Shown here in pieces: positions 1-5,061 of a stretch of DNA of 5,061 nt. Both the position numbers and the translations under genes were made by a program. Each line of letters opens with the position of its first letter. The first letter of the stretch is position 1. A model generated the notes under the pieces. It was not told the origin of the DNA. It saw only the letters and a list, made by a program, of their open reading frames with translations, and searched no databases. Origin of the DNA: an uncultured Polyangiaceae bacterium (GTDB taxonomy: Bacteria; Myxococcota_A; Polyangia; Polyangiales; Houyiibacteriaceae); assembly GCA_947258625.1 (NCBI GenBank), contig CAMYJN010000234.1, positions 1-5,061 on the forward strand, given 5' to 3'.

Positions 1-67
<67 letters not shown>

Positions 68-103
68 TCTTTTCGGGCACTTGGATGTATGGCGAATTTG
101 GAG

Positions 104-163
104 CAATGACCACACCCAAGTTGACCTGTGCGAACGTCAATGACCCACCCAAGTTGAACTGTG
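104..163. repeat. Two direct copies of a ~26-nt motif at 34-nt spacing, possible IS terminal repeats
   Basis: Copy 1 is at 104-130 and copy 2 at 138-163. They match at all but one position (TTGACCTG against TTGAACTG) plus one inserted A in copy 1. The shared core reads CACCCAAGTTGA, preceded by CAATGACC and followed by CTGTG. Seven unrelated bases separate the copies. From memory, repeated TGACCCACC-type motifs occur at the multiple terminal repeats of IS21-family elements, so these may be one end of a decayed element. That assignment is tentative; the duplication itself is directly visible. The copies end exactly where the transposase-like reading frame begins. Confidence 0.6.
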
Positions 164-445
164 TGCAGTCATGTGTCGGTGCGCCAGACGGAGCGCCTGC
201 ATGTCTTGCTGCTCTTGGTGGCCCTTGCCTTGTGGGCCGCGTCCTTGCTCGGATGTCTCGGTGAACAAGCAGGAGCGGCCAAGCCACTGCAAGCCAACAC
301 CGTGAAAACCCGAAGAGCCTTCTCAGTGACCGTCCTCGGACTCCTCATCCTCGAGCACAAGATCCCTATTCCGGTCTCTCGCAGTCGGCTCCGCCAAGCC
401 CAGTCCCTCTTTCGCCAACAGCATCAGCTGCTTTTCGTCGGATGA
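161..445 (+). pseudogene. C-terminal remnant of an IS4-type transposase
   Basis: This open stretch encodes about 94 residues. The segment QTERLHVLLLLVALALW, followed by a Gly-rich turn and then PLQANTVKTRRAFSVTVLG, resembles the C-terminal end of IS4-family DDE transposases. In that family a hydrophobic helix follows an ERL-type motif and leads to a QANT...R..LSV..LG block just before the stop. Everything upstream (the RNase H-like catalytic core with the DDE residues, normally a few hundred residues) is absent: the frame hits stops at 107, 122 and 155, and the repeat copies occupy that place. The GTG at 161 is only where the frame opens, not a credible start, and no ribosome site precedes it. 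I read this as a relic left after deletion or recombination. The family call is by memory of conserved blocks, not by alignment. Confidence 0.6.
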
Positions 446-582
446 CTTTGTGGGGATCCGTCAGACCTGGGTGAGCTTGCTGCCTGGGCACGCTAGCCGC
501 GCGCCGAGCCAAAACCTGAACGCCAGATTTGCGTCTCGGTCCGCTTTCGCGCAGCACGTGCGTAGATCTCGCCCTCGAAGCC
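446..582. other. Non-coding stretch between transposase remnant and terminator
   Basis: I see no gene in these 137 bases. A frame on the plus strand is open from 450 into the downstream lipoprotein gene, but its residues here are Arg/Ser/Pro/Ala-rich, unlike a protein N-terminus, and they precede a clear signal peptide that starts at 672. An 8-base palindrome GCACGTGC sits at 554-561. The stretch may be the original 3' flank of the tRNA gene, pushed away from it by the inserted element. Confidence 0.5.
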
Positions 583-602
583 AGCCCTCAGAGGGGGCTT
601 TT
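583..602 (+). terminator. Intrinsic terminator
   Basis: The 7-bp stem AGCCCTC/GGGGGCT (583-589 with 593-599, one T-G wobble) closes a three-base AGA loop and is followed at once by TTTT (599-602). This is the standard Rho-independent layout on the plus strand. It would end any transcript coming from the tRNA and mobile-element side and insulate the lipoprotein gene that starts 70 bases later. It lies about 520 bases beyond the tRNA, too far to be that gene's normal terminator unless an insertion separated the two. Confidence 0.6.
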
Positions 603-629
603 ACTAAGCAGTTCGAGACGATCCGGGGC

Positions 630-646
630 TTGGCATGCTCCGTGCT
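630..646 (+). promoter_or_regulatory. Candidate sigma-54 (-24/-12) promoter of the first lipoprotein gene
   Basis: TTGGCATG followed by four bases and GTGCT matches the sigma-54 consensus TTGGCAYR-N4-TTGCW with one mismatch. The invariant GG (632-633) and GC (644-645) are exactly ten bases apart. The expected transcription start is near 657-660, just after the terminator at 583-602 and just before the ribosome site at 661-666, giving a very short leader. If real, transcription would need an enhancer-binding activator of the NtrC type. Its sites are not identifiable here. Confidence 0.4.
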
Positions 647-660
647 CGTTCAGTCCTGCA

Positions 661-666
661 GGGAGG
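661..666 (+). promoter_or_regulatory. Ribosome binding site that fixes the start at 672
   Basis: GGGAGG lies five bases before the ATG at 672. No comparable site precedes earlier in-frame starts such as the one at 450. Together with the signal peptide that begins at 672, this sets the true start. Confidence 0.75.
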
Positions 667-671
667 CTCTC

Positions 672-2345
672 ATGCGGAAAAATCTAGTTCTCGGTCTTGT
701 GGTGGCTTTCGCATTGGGCGCGATGGTGTACGAGGGTTGTAGTACCAGTGGAGATGGCGACGGGGGTGACGGAGGTGACGGAGGTGACGCTCCGACGGCA
801 ATTAGCTTTGATGGGGAGACTTCGGTACCTGCTACGGGCGGCGCCGCGTTAGCAACCTCCTATAGCAATGGACTTTCCAGCATCATTTCCAGCATGCTGA
901 ACGCGCTCGCCGTCGACGCCAGCTCCGAATTCGCCACCAAGAGCCTCAAGTTCCTCGACGACCTGGAGCTAGGCATTTGTACGACAGGCGGTATGGCCGT
1001 CTTGAACGCCCCAGGAGCGGGTGGCTCAGGTGGCTCAGGCACCGGCGGCTCGGGCGGCTCAGGCACCGGCGGCGGCTCGGGCGGTAGCGCCGTGGACCTT
1101 GGTGACGTCTTCCTGACGCTCACGGATTGCGCTGGCTCACCGCTTTCGAGCACGGCGATCAACGGCATCATTCAACTGAAAGGGACAACGTTGGACCTAG
1201 AACTCCTCGGGGCAGGCGGCTCGGGCGGCTCGGGCGTGGCGACGGCTACGATGGCGGCGACTGCTGAGATCGCCGCGCTCCGGATCGCACCGAGCACGGT
1301 CCTTGCTGGCGAGTTTGCGGTGGCGGCGGACATCGTTCTCTCTTCGTTGCTTCCGCCCGAGGTCGAAAGCATCGACCAGATCCTGGGTGACTTGCGCTTT
1401 CCGGACGAGGATCTGATCACAGTCGACGAAGACGGGCGGCGGGCGTTGGAGTTTGGCTGCTTTCAAGTCGTCACGGGCATCAGAACCGACCCTCCAGCGA
1501 TTGACCCGTTCCAGCCACGCGGTGTCCTGCTTCTCGAGGGCCGAGTCTATACGCTGAATAGCTTCGACGCTGACTACACGGTTCCGACGATCGGCTTCGA
1601 TCTGTCCGGCGTAACGGCAGTGCCCGTTTCCGGAGACCTCGAGCTCTACAGCGGCGACCAGCCCGACTGTGGCCTCTGGGGTGAGGGCATTGACGGGAAC
1701 ACATCGAAGGTGACCGCGACGTTCCGTCGAGCCGAAACTGTGCCAGTCGTCGATATTCGTGCTGAGGATCCGGACGGCAGCATCTATGAATGCACCGAGG
1801 AATGGGAAAACTTGCTGCAAACTTTGAGGGACATCGCCTTTGATAGCTGCCCCTGCGTCGCAATTTGTGGAACCGGTGGCGCGGGCGGCTCCGGCGGCTC
1901 AGGCAGCGGCGGCTCGGTCGGAGTCGAATACTGTGCGAGCTACACGCCCGTCAGCCACGCCTGTGATGTGGCCCCCACCTTTGGTGAGGCGGTCCTCGTC
2001 AACATCGACGGGAGTGCCATGACGTATACGATGAATGCAGGCCCGTTCTCGAACGACGTGTTCGCGAGCGCCTTCGACGTCAGCGCCACCGGCACCTGGG
2101 ATGGCACGACCGGAGCGGGCACTGGCGAGTTCGTCGAAGACCCGAACTGGCCTCGGCCTGGTAACCATCCTCAGGGATGTGCGGCACCGCAAGCGCGACT
2201 GACCTTCGACCTCACGTTCGCGTCTGGCCTGGCCGAGTTCAGCGGTCTGGTTTCGTTCGACGTCATGCTGGACGCAAACTGCGGCTCCTCAATGTGTTTT
2301 GCCTCCGCTACCGTGATGACTGCAACTAGAGGGCCGTGCCCGTGA
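672..2345 (+). CDS. Exported Gly/Ser-linker lipoprotein-like protein, unknown family
   Basis: 557 residues; I do not recognise the family. The N-terminus MRKNLVLGLVVAFALGAMV is a signal sequence, ending at a probable lipidated Cys-23 in VYEGC. The -1 Gly fits a lipobox, but Tyr at -3 and Glu at -2 are atypical. An Asp/Gly repeat (about residues 27-39) follows the Cys. Three Gly-Ser tracts (117-139, 180-188, 400-415) divide the chain. Between the second and third lies a segment rich in predicted beta strands that ends in a Cys cluster (C393, C395, C399). A C-terminal domain (416-557) has several Cys residues, including C421, C431 and C556, suggesting a disulfide-stabilised beta fold. No catalytic motif is visible, so a structural or adhesive surface role is plausible but inferred. 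The frame is open upstream to 450, but the signal peptide and RBS support 672. It has its own candidate sigma-54 promoter. Confidence 0.88.
   Translation: MRKNLVLGLVVAFALGAMVYEGCSTSGDGDGGDGGDGGDAPTAISFDGETSVPATGGAALATSYSNGLSSIISSMLNALAVDASSEFATKSLKFLDDLELGICTTGGMAVLNAPGAGGSGGSGTGGSGGSGTGGGSGGSAVDLGDVFLTLTDCAGSPLSSTAINGIIQLKGTTLDLELLGAGGSGGSGVATATMAATAEIAALRIAPSTVLAGEFAVAADIVLSSLLPPEVESIDQILGDLRFPDEDLITVDEDGRRALEFGCFQVVTGIRTDPPAIDPFQPRGVLLLEGRVYTLNSFDADYTVPTIGFDLSGVTAVPVSGDLELYSGDQPDCGLWGEGIDGNTSKVTATFRRAETVPVVDIRAEDPDGSIYECTEEWENLLQTLRDIAFDSCPCVAICGTGGAGGSGGSGSGGSVGVEYCASYTPVSHACDVAPTFGEAVLVNIDGSAMTYTMNAGPFSNDVFASAFDVSATGTWDGTTGAGTGEFVEDPNWPRPGNHPQGCAAPQARLTFDLTFASGLAEFSGLVSFDVMLDANCGSSMCFASATVMTATRGPCP
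762..788. repeat. Three tandem 9-nt units encoding Gly-Asp repeats
   Basis: Units at 762-770, 771-779 and 780-788 read GGGGGTGAC, GGAGGTGAC and GGAGGTGAC. The second and third are identical at DNA level. They encode the Asp/Gly spacer just after the predicted lipidated cysteine. DNA-level identity suggests recent slippage expansion, so unit number could differ between strains. Confidence 0.8.
1020..1088. repeat. Gly-Gly-Ser coding repeat tract 1, with a 24-nt unit
   Basis: A 23-codon tract of Gly, Ser and Thr. It is built from 9-nt GGS units, with an imperfect 24-nt higher-order unit at 1038-1061 and 1062-1085, each starting GGCACCGGCGGC. It acts as a flexible linker between the N-terminal region and the next segment. 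Shorter tracts of the same kind are at 1209-1235 and 1869-1916. Confidence 0.8.
1209..1235. repeat. Gly-Ser coding repeat tract 2
   Basis: Nine codons encode GAGGSGGSG, with GGCGGCTCG repeated back to back. It interrupts an otherwise ordinary sequence between LDLELL and a Val/Ala/Thr-rich strand. That is consistent with a short linker inserted by repeat spread from tract 1. Confidence 0.7.
1869..1916. repeat. Gly-Ser coding repeat tract 3
   Basis: Sixteen codons of Gly, Ser, Thr and Ala with the same GGCGGCTC words. The tract separates a Cys cluster (C393, C395, C399) from the C-terminal domain of the lipoprotein-like protein, so it probably marks a true domain boundary. Confidence 0.75.
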
Positions 2346-2525
2346 GGACCGGCGGCACACGAAAAGAAGGATAAGAACGACGAAATTATCCAGACTCGAA
2401 TTCTCGGCGCTTCTCGCAGGTGCGGCGTGTCGCGCAAGACCGGAGACAAGCGGGTGCAGCGGTTCAAGGGCGGCGGCACGCCGAATGGGACTCTCCTAGG
2501 CGCTTGAAATCACAGTCTTTTGACC

Positions 2526-2549
2526 ATCTCTGACAAGTGTAATCTCTGA
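2526..2549. repeat. ATCTCTGA direct repeats before the lipoprotein-barrel operon
   Basis: Two exact copies of ATCTCTGA start 16 bases apart, and a partial third (ATCTCAGG) is at 2553-2560. They lie 30-50 bases before the start codon, inside the AT-rich patch, where an activator or repressor site would sit. Eight-base repeats can arise by chance, so an operator role is only a suggestion. Confidence 0.3.
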
Positions 2550-2567
2550 TTGATCTCAGGTTTGAAA

Positions 2568-2573
2568 CGAGGA
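2568..2573 (+). promoter_or_regulatory. Ribosome binding site for the second lipoprotein gene
   Basis: CGAGGA ends four bases before the ATG at 2578. A second in-frame ATG at 2587 would be 13 bases away, so 2578 is preferred. A frame opening at 2550 on the plus strand has no such site. Confidence 0.6.
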
Positions 2574-2577
2574 TACG

Positions 2578-3825
2578 ATGACACCCATGTCAATACAACG
2601 CTTTACCCCATTGCGGGCCTTGAGTCGGGTGCCGCATCTGGTCGTCGCGGTGGCTCTGTCGTCGTTGCTGTGGAGCTGCGAGTCCGAGCAGACCGGCTAC
2701 GACGTAACGCTCCCCTTAATCGGGCCCATGGAGTTCGACGAGACGAGCTGCGAGGTCTCCGGTGACGTATGCAGCACCGACGACGACTGCTTCGACGAAG
2801 ACGGGTTCAACGTCGGGCCTTGCACCAAGACGATGGAGGAGCTGGCAGCGATCACGGTTCCCGTTTCGTTGTCGCCAAGCAACCCGAGCTACACGCTTGG
2901 CTTCGTGGACACCGCTGGGTGGACTACTCTCTTTCTTGCCCAGCAGGGTTCCGATGGGGAAGTGCCCGAAGGCGCCCGTATCAACATGACGATGGATGAC
3001 TTCTCGCTTCAAGGCGGACCCGTCACCATCGCGGTCCGAATCTTTTCGAGGGTTGGCCTCATCGCGGGGCGGAACGCGGACTACGAGCCGGTCACCCCTT
3101 CCAGCTGTACGTTCGTGCTCGATTCGGGTGCCACGGGGCAAGACTACGCCGACGGCATCAACACCTGCCTCAGTGACTGGATCGCAGAAAATGGCGCCCC
3201 GATCGACTTCGACATGGAGGTGACGTCCTCTGAGGGCGCGGCTCAGAGCGCCGTCGCAAAGTCTGGATTCAACCCGAAGCAGCAACTGTCATACACGGTC
3301 CTAGGCACCTTTACGATGGCGCCCGGCAAACAATGCGAGGTCGACGTCACCGATGACCTCCTGGACGCGGTGAGCGAGGCCGAAGGGTTTTTCAAACAGC
3401 TCAAATGCGAGAATCTTACGGTCGTCGGGTCTGGAAGAAACGATCAGATCCTCGACCTCCTCTTCGGCGGTGCTGTGATCTGGGATGCCTGCGGCAATGA
3501 GTGGAGCACGGGCGGTTTCGTCGCCGCACCGCTAAAGCAAGGTGACTACACGGTTAGCGCGGATACAAGCGGCACCGTCGAGGGTAACGTACTTCTCGAG
3601 TTCTCTCCATCCGGCGAGGTCTTCGTAGAATCTCTCTTTGGCGCAGCCTCGGGCGATTGTCTGCGCGGCACGCCAGCGTTTGGTTCCCAGGGCCGCGCGT
3701 TCGCCGGCTGGATACATTGCGGCAATGAACCTCCACCGGCGCGCACGGGCTACATCGAGGTTACCGTCCCCGGCTTCTGCACGGTCGCCGGCGGCTTGGG
3801 GGCTGCGGGAACCTCAGGGCAATAG
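2578..3825 (+). CDS. Predicted outer-membrane or surface lipoprotein, unknown family
   Basis: 415 residues; I do not recognise the family. The N-terminus has basic residues, then the hydrophobic stretch LVVAVALSSLLWSC; Leu at -3, Ser at -1 and Cys-34 make an acceptable lipobox, so lipidation and export are likely. A short Cys/Asp-rich segment follows (C58, C65, C71, C82, with TDDDC and FDEDG), resembling small disulfide-bonded, possibly metal-binding knots of myxobacterial surface proteins. The rest (about 85-400) is rich in Thr, Val, Gly and Asp with alternating hydrophobics, suggesting beta structure, with scattered Cys pairs. No enzyme motif is visible. The C-terminus is Gly/Ala-rich. It lies 28 bases before the barrel gene with no terminator between, so co-transcription and a shared envelope role are likely. 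The preceding protein is also an exported lipoprotein, but I see no sequence similarity between them. Confidence 0.9.
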   Translation: MTPMSIQRFTPLRALSRVPHLVVAVALSSLLWSCESEQTGYDVTLPLIGPMEFDETSCEVSGDVCSTDDDCFDEDGFNVGPCTKTMEELAAITVPVSLSPSNPSYTLGFVDTAGWTTLFLAQQGSDGEVPEGARINMTMDDFSLQGGPVTIAVRIFSRVGLIAGRNADYEPVTPSSCTFVLDSGATGQDYADGINTCLSDWIAENGAPIDFDMEVTSSEGAAQSAVAKSGFNPKQQLSYTVLGTFTMAPGKQCEVDVTDDLLDAVSEAEGFFKQLKCENLTVVGSGRNDQILDLLFGGAVIWDACGNEWSTGGFVAAPLKQGDYTVSADTSGTVEGNVLLEFSPSGEVFVESLFGAASGDCLRGTPAFGSQGRAFAGWIHCGNEPPPARTGYIEVTVPGFCTVAGGLGAAGTSGQ

Positions 3826-3837
3826 GCGCTCGACGCG

Positions 3838-3845
3838 AAGGAGGG
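3838..3845 (+). promoter_or_regulatory. Strong Shine-Dalgarno for the barrel gene
   Basis: AAGGAGGG is near-perfectly complementary to the 16S rRNA tail and is eight bases before the ATG at 3854. An ATG at 3846 abuts the site and reads only three codons, so it is not a usable start. This decides 3854 over the upstream frame opening at 3638. Confidence 0.85.
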
Positions 3846-3853
3846 ATGAAACA

Positions 3854-4654
3854 ATGATTCGTTTGATCATGATTCTGAGCATGGCGCTCCTGGTTACCTC
3901 AACCGTCGAGGCGCAGGAGCCGACCGAAGCGATGGGCGCGGCGGGCGAAGCCGCGGAGTCCGGTGCGGCCGAGGCGGTCGCCGAGCCGGTAGCCGTCGAC
4001 GAAGCGTCCGTGGGCGAAGTGAGCTTGGCCTACGCAGACCCACCGCCCTCCGAAGAGGGCGACCCCGACTGTCTCACCAAGGTCTACTGCAAGGTCGTCA
4101 AAGGCAAGCTGTGGATCGAAGGCACATTCGGCCCCGCGAAGTTCAACGCGACGAAGTTCCGTACAATCAACCTGCTCGAAGACGTCGGGGGCAACTTGTC
4201 GCCGAGCGTCGTGGTGAGAGGTCCCGAATTCGGTGCGGCGATCGGCGCGCAGTTCAAGATCTTCAGCATCGGAGGGCGGTTCAAGTACGCGAAGTTCGAC
4301 CCCTTCGACCTGATCACCGCGGGCGTCGACTTCGGTTTCCTCGTCAAAAAGGTCCCGTTCGTGGCACCGTACGCGCGTTTCGGCCTCTACTACAATACGA
4401 CCCGCGGCGGCACCGTCATCCCCTTGCTCGACCAGCTTTACGAGGACACCAAGACCAACGGAGGCGGCGCATCGATCGGTGCGGGCGTCCGCGTGCCGGT
4501 CCTCAAGTGGCTCTCGGTCGCGATCGGGTTCGACTACACCTTCGTCGCGCTATACGTAACGGGGTACGATCCGATCGAGGACGAGGACGTCGGCAACGGA
4601 ACGATTGGCGGCGAAATTTCGGGCACGTTTACGCTGACGGTTCACCCGATCTAA
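3854..4654 (+). CDS. Outer-membrane beta-barrel-like protein with acidic Ala/Glu-rich N-terminal spacer
   Basis: 266 residues. A signal peptide (MIRLIMILSMALLVTSTVEA, with predicted cleavage before Gln-21) shows export. Residues 21-72 are an acidic Ala/Glu/Pro-rich low-complexity spacer. A Cys pair (C73, C79) follows. From about 84 to 264 the chain alternates aromatic and small residues in short strands separated by polar turns (for example KLWIEGTF, GAAIGAQFKIFSIGGRFKYAKF, APYARFGLYYNTTR, LSVAIGFDYTFVALYV, GEISGTFTLTV). This is the look of a small eight-strand OmpA/OmpX-type or OMP_b-brl barrel. The usual C-terminal aromatic residue of the barrel signal is absent; the protein ends VHPI. It is 28 bases after a lipoprotein gene, probably in one operon. 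Specific function is unknown. The frame is open back to 3638, inside the previous gene, but the RBS and signal peptide show that this is not the start. Confidence 0.88.
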   Translation: MIRLIMILSMALLVTSTVEAQEPTEAMGAAGEAAESGAAEAVAEPVAVDEASVGEVSLAYADPPPSEEGDPDCLTKVYCKVVKGKLWIEGTFGPAKFNATKFRTINLLEDVGGNLSPSVVVRGPEFGAAIGAQFKIFSIGGRFKYAKFDPFDLITAGVDFGFLVKKVPFVAPYARFGLYYNTTRGGTVIPLLDQLYEDTKTNGGGASIGAGVRVPVLKWLSVAIGFDYTFVALYVTGYDPIEDEDVGNGTIGGEISGTFTLTVHPI

Positions 4655-4700
4655 TTGGCGGATCAATCGCGTGTTGACCTAGCGACGCGGTTCGGGCAGG

Positions 4701-4728
4701 CCCACGGGCCGTGGGTGGACCGTGGGTG
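4701..4728 (+). promoter_or_regulatory. Alternative-hairpin leader before the phosphoketolase gene
   Basis: CCCACG (4701-4706) pairs with CGTGGG (4710-4715) in a perfect 6-bp hairpin with a GGC loop. The word CCGTGGGTG occurs twice, at 4709-4717 and 4720-4728, so CCCACGG can instead pair with the second copy as a 7-bp stem with a 12-base loop. The two folds exclude each other. No T run follows, so it is not a standard terminator. The site is 30 bases before the start codon, just ahead of the ribosome site, where it could affect translation or be a protein-binding site. Role inferred only. Confidence 0.35.
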
Positions 4729-4738
4729 AGGCAGGACT

Positions 4739-4751
4739 GGGAGGGAGAGGG
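4739..4751 (+). promoter_or_regulatory. Purine-rich ribosome binding site for the phosphoketolase gene
   Basis: GGGAGGGAGAGGG ends six bases before the ATG at 4758. It is the only strong site near the start of the homologous frame and supports 4758 as the initiation codon. Confidence 0.7.
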
Positions 4752-4757
4752 ATACCG

Positions 4758-5061
4758 ATGAGCGACGTTGCAGACCGCGTACTCTCGAAAGCGGACGTCG
4801 ACAGCATCGATGCGTACTGGCGGGCATGCAACTACCTCGCCGCCGGCATGATCTACCTTCAGGACAACCCGCTTCTGCGCGAACCGCTGAAGCCCGAGCA
4901 CATCAAAAGCCGGCTGCTCGGCCACTGGGGCGCGAGTCCCGGTCTTTCGTTCATGTACGTGCACCTCAACCGGCTCATCCGCGAGCACGATCTGAATGCC
5001 ATCTTCCTCGCCGGCCCAGGCCACGGTGCGCCCGGCGTGCTCGCGCCGGTGTACCTGGAGG
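4758..5061 (+). CDS. xfp: Phosphoketolase (xylulose-5-P / fructose-6-P), N-terminal part, truncated by the window
   Basis: The 101 visible residues match the start of bacterial phosphoketolases. These thiamine-diphosphate enzymes split xylulose 5-phosphate (and often fructose 6-phosphate) with phosphate to acetyl phosphate plus glyceraldehyde 3-phosphate (or erythrose 4-phosphate). Hallmarks are [17 protein letters not shown], the block [23 protein letters not shown] (55-62) and AGPGHG (85-90). His-56 and His-89 are 33 residues apart, the same spacing as the active-site His-64 and His-97 of Bifidobacterium enzymes as I recall them. Full-length members have about 790-820 residues, so roughly 700 codons lie beyond the window. 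The protein should be cytosolic. The gene is 103 bases after the barrel gene, and no clear terminator separates them. Whether it prefers xylulose-5-P alone or both substrates cannot be told from this part. Confidence 0.95.
   Translation, partial: MSDVADRVLSKADVDSIDAYWRACNYLAAGMIYLQDNPLLREPLKPEHIKSRLLGHWGASPGLSFMYVHLNRLIREHDLNAIFLAGPGHGAPGVLAPVYLE

Larger units (their letters stand above)
2346..2577. other. Intergenic region upstream of the second lipoprotein gene
   Basis: These 232 bases hold no credible gene. A small hairpin CGGCG-GCA-CGCCG is at 2471-2483, without a T run, so it is not a standard terminator. The last 75 bases are clearly AT-richer than their surroundings, as expected for a promoter region. 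They hold TTGACC at 2520-2525 and TAATCT at 2540-2545, but the 14-base spacing is too short for a confident sigma-70 promoter. An 8-nt direct repeat ATCTCTGA occurs at 2526-2533 and 2542-2549. Confidence 0.5.

Noticed and set aside
554..561. Palindrome GCACGTGC as an operator
   Set aside because: It is a single 8-base palindrome in GC-rich DNA, upstream of a terminator and with no second copy nearby.
450..671. N-terminal extension of the first lipoprotein frame
   Set aside because: It is Arg/Ser-rich, contains the terminator and the candidate promoter, has no ribosome site at its start, and precedes a clear signal peptide and GGGAGG site at 672.
1197..1820. 207-codon minus-strand frame
   Set aside because: It lies wholly inside the first lipoprotein gene, is Arg-rich as expected of an antisense reading of GC-rich coding DNA, and has no ribosome site or recognisable motif.
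2471..2483. Hairpin CGGCG-GCA-CGCCG as a terminator of the first lipoprotein gene
   Set aside because: No T run follows, and such short GC hairpins are common by chance in this composition.
2520..2545. TTGACC and TAATCT as a sigma-70 promoter
   Set aside because: The spacing is only 14 bases, well short of the usual 16-18, and no alternative -10 fits.
2716..3285. 189-codon minus-strand frame
   Set aside because: It is antisense to the second lipoprotein gene, with His/Arg-rich composition typical of a shadow frame.
3638..3853. N-terminal extension of the barrel-protein frame
   Set aside because: It overlaps the end of the upstream lipoprotein gene in another frame, and a strong Shine-Dalgarno plus signal peptide mark the start at 3854.
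3846..3857. Three-codon ATG frame overlapping the barrel gene start
   Set aside because: Its ATG directly abuts the Shine-Dalgarno, leaving no spacing for initiation, so a leader-peptide role is unlikely.
4111..4677. 188-codon plus-strand frame inside the barrel gene
   Set aside because: It is extremely Arg-rich and overlaps a gene with a signal peptide and barrel pattern in another frame.
4674..4700. TTGACC as a -35 for the phosphoketolase gene
   Set aside because: No -10-like sequence follows at 16-18 bases; the region there is GC-rich.

Overview
The window reads as GC-rich bacterial chromosome (about 60 % by eye). It most likely comes from a myxobacterium-like lineage (Myxococcota or a relative). 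This is an inference from style: predicted surface lipoproteins with long Gly-Gly-Ser tracts, Cys/Asp-rich segments after the lipobox, GC-rich codon use and a good sigma-54-type promoter candidate. No gene in the window fixes the taxonomy.

Layout. Bases 1-67 are the 3' part of a tRNA-Thr(CGU), cut by the window edge. Bases 68-445 are mobile-element debris: a 34-nt-spaced direct repeat resembling insertion-sequence terminal repeats, joined to the C-terminal end of what looks like an IS4-type transposase. Bases 446-671 hold a convincing intrinsic terminator (583-602), then a sigma-54-like promoter (630-646) and a ribosome site for the first real gene. Genes at 672-2345 and 2578-3825 encode two exported, probably lipid-anchored proteins of no family I recognise. 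The gene at 3854-4654 encodes a small outer-membrane beta-barrel-like protein. The gene entering at 4758 is the N-terminal part of a phosphoketolase and runs off the window.

How they fit together. The second lipoprotein and the barrel protein are 28 bases apart with no terminator between them, so they are probably one transcript and may act together at the outer membrane. The first lipoprotein has its own candidate promoter and may belong to the same surface function. The phosphoketolase is a soluble central-carbon enzyme (xylulose-5-P or fructose-6-P to acetyl-P). It lies 103 bases downstream, behind a leader that can form alternative hairpins, and has no obvious functional link to the envelope genes.

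I found no CRISPR array, toxin-antitoxin pair, defence gene, phage gene or biosynthetic cluster. The least explained material is the pair of orphan lipoproteins with the barrel protein, and the non-coding signals around them.
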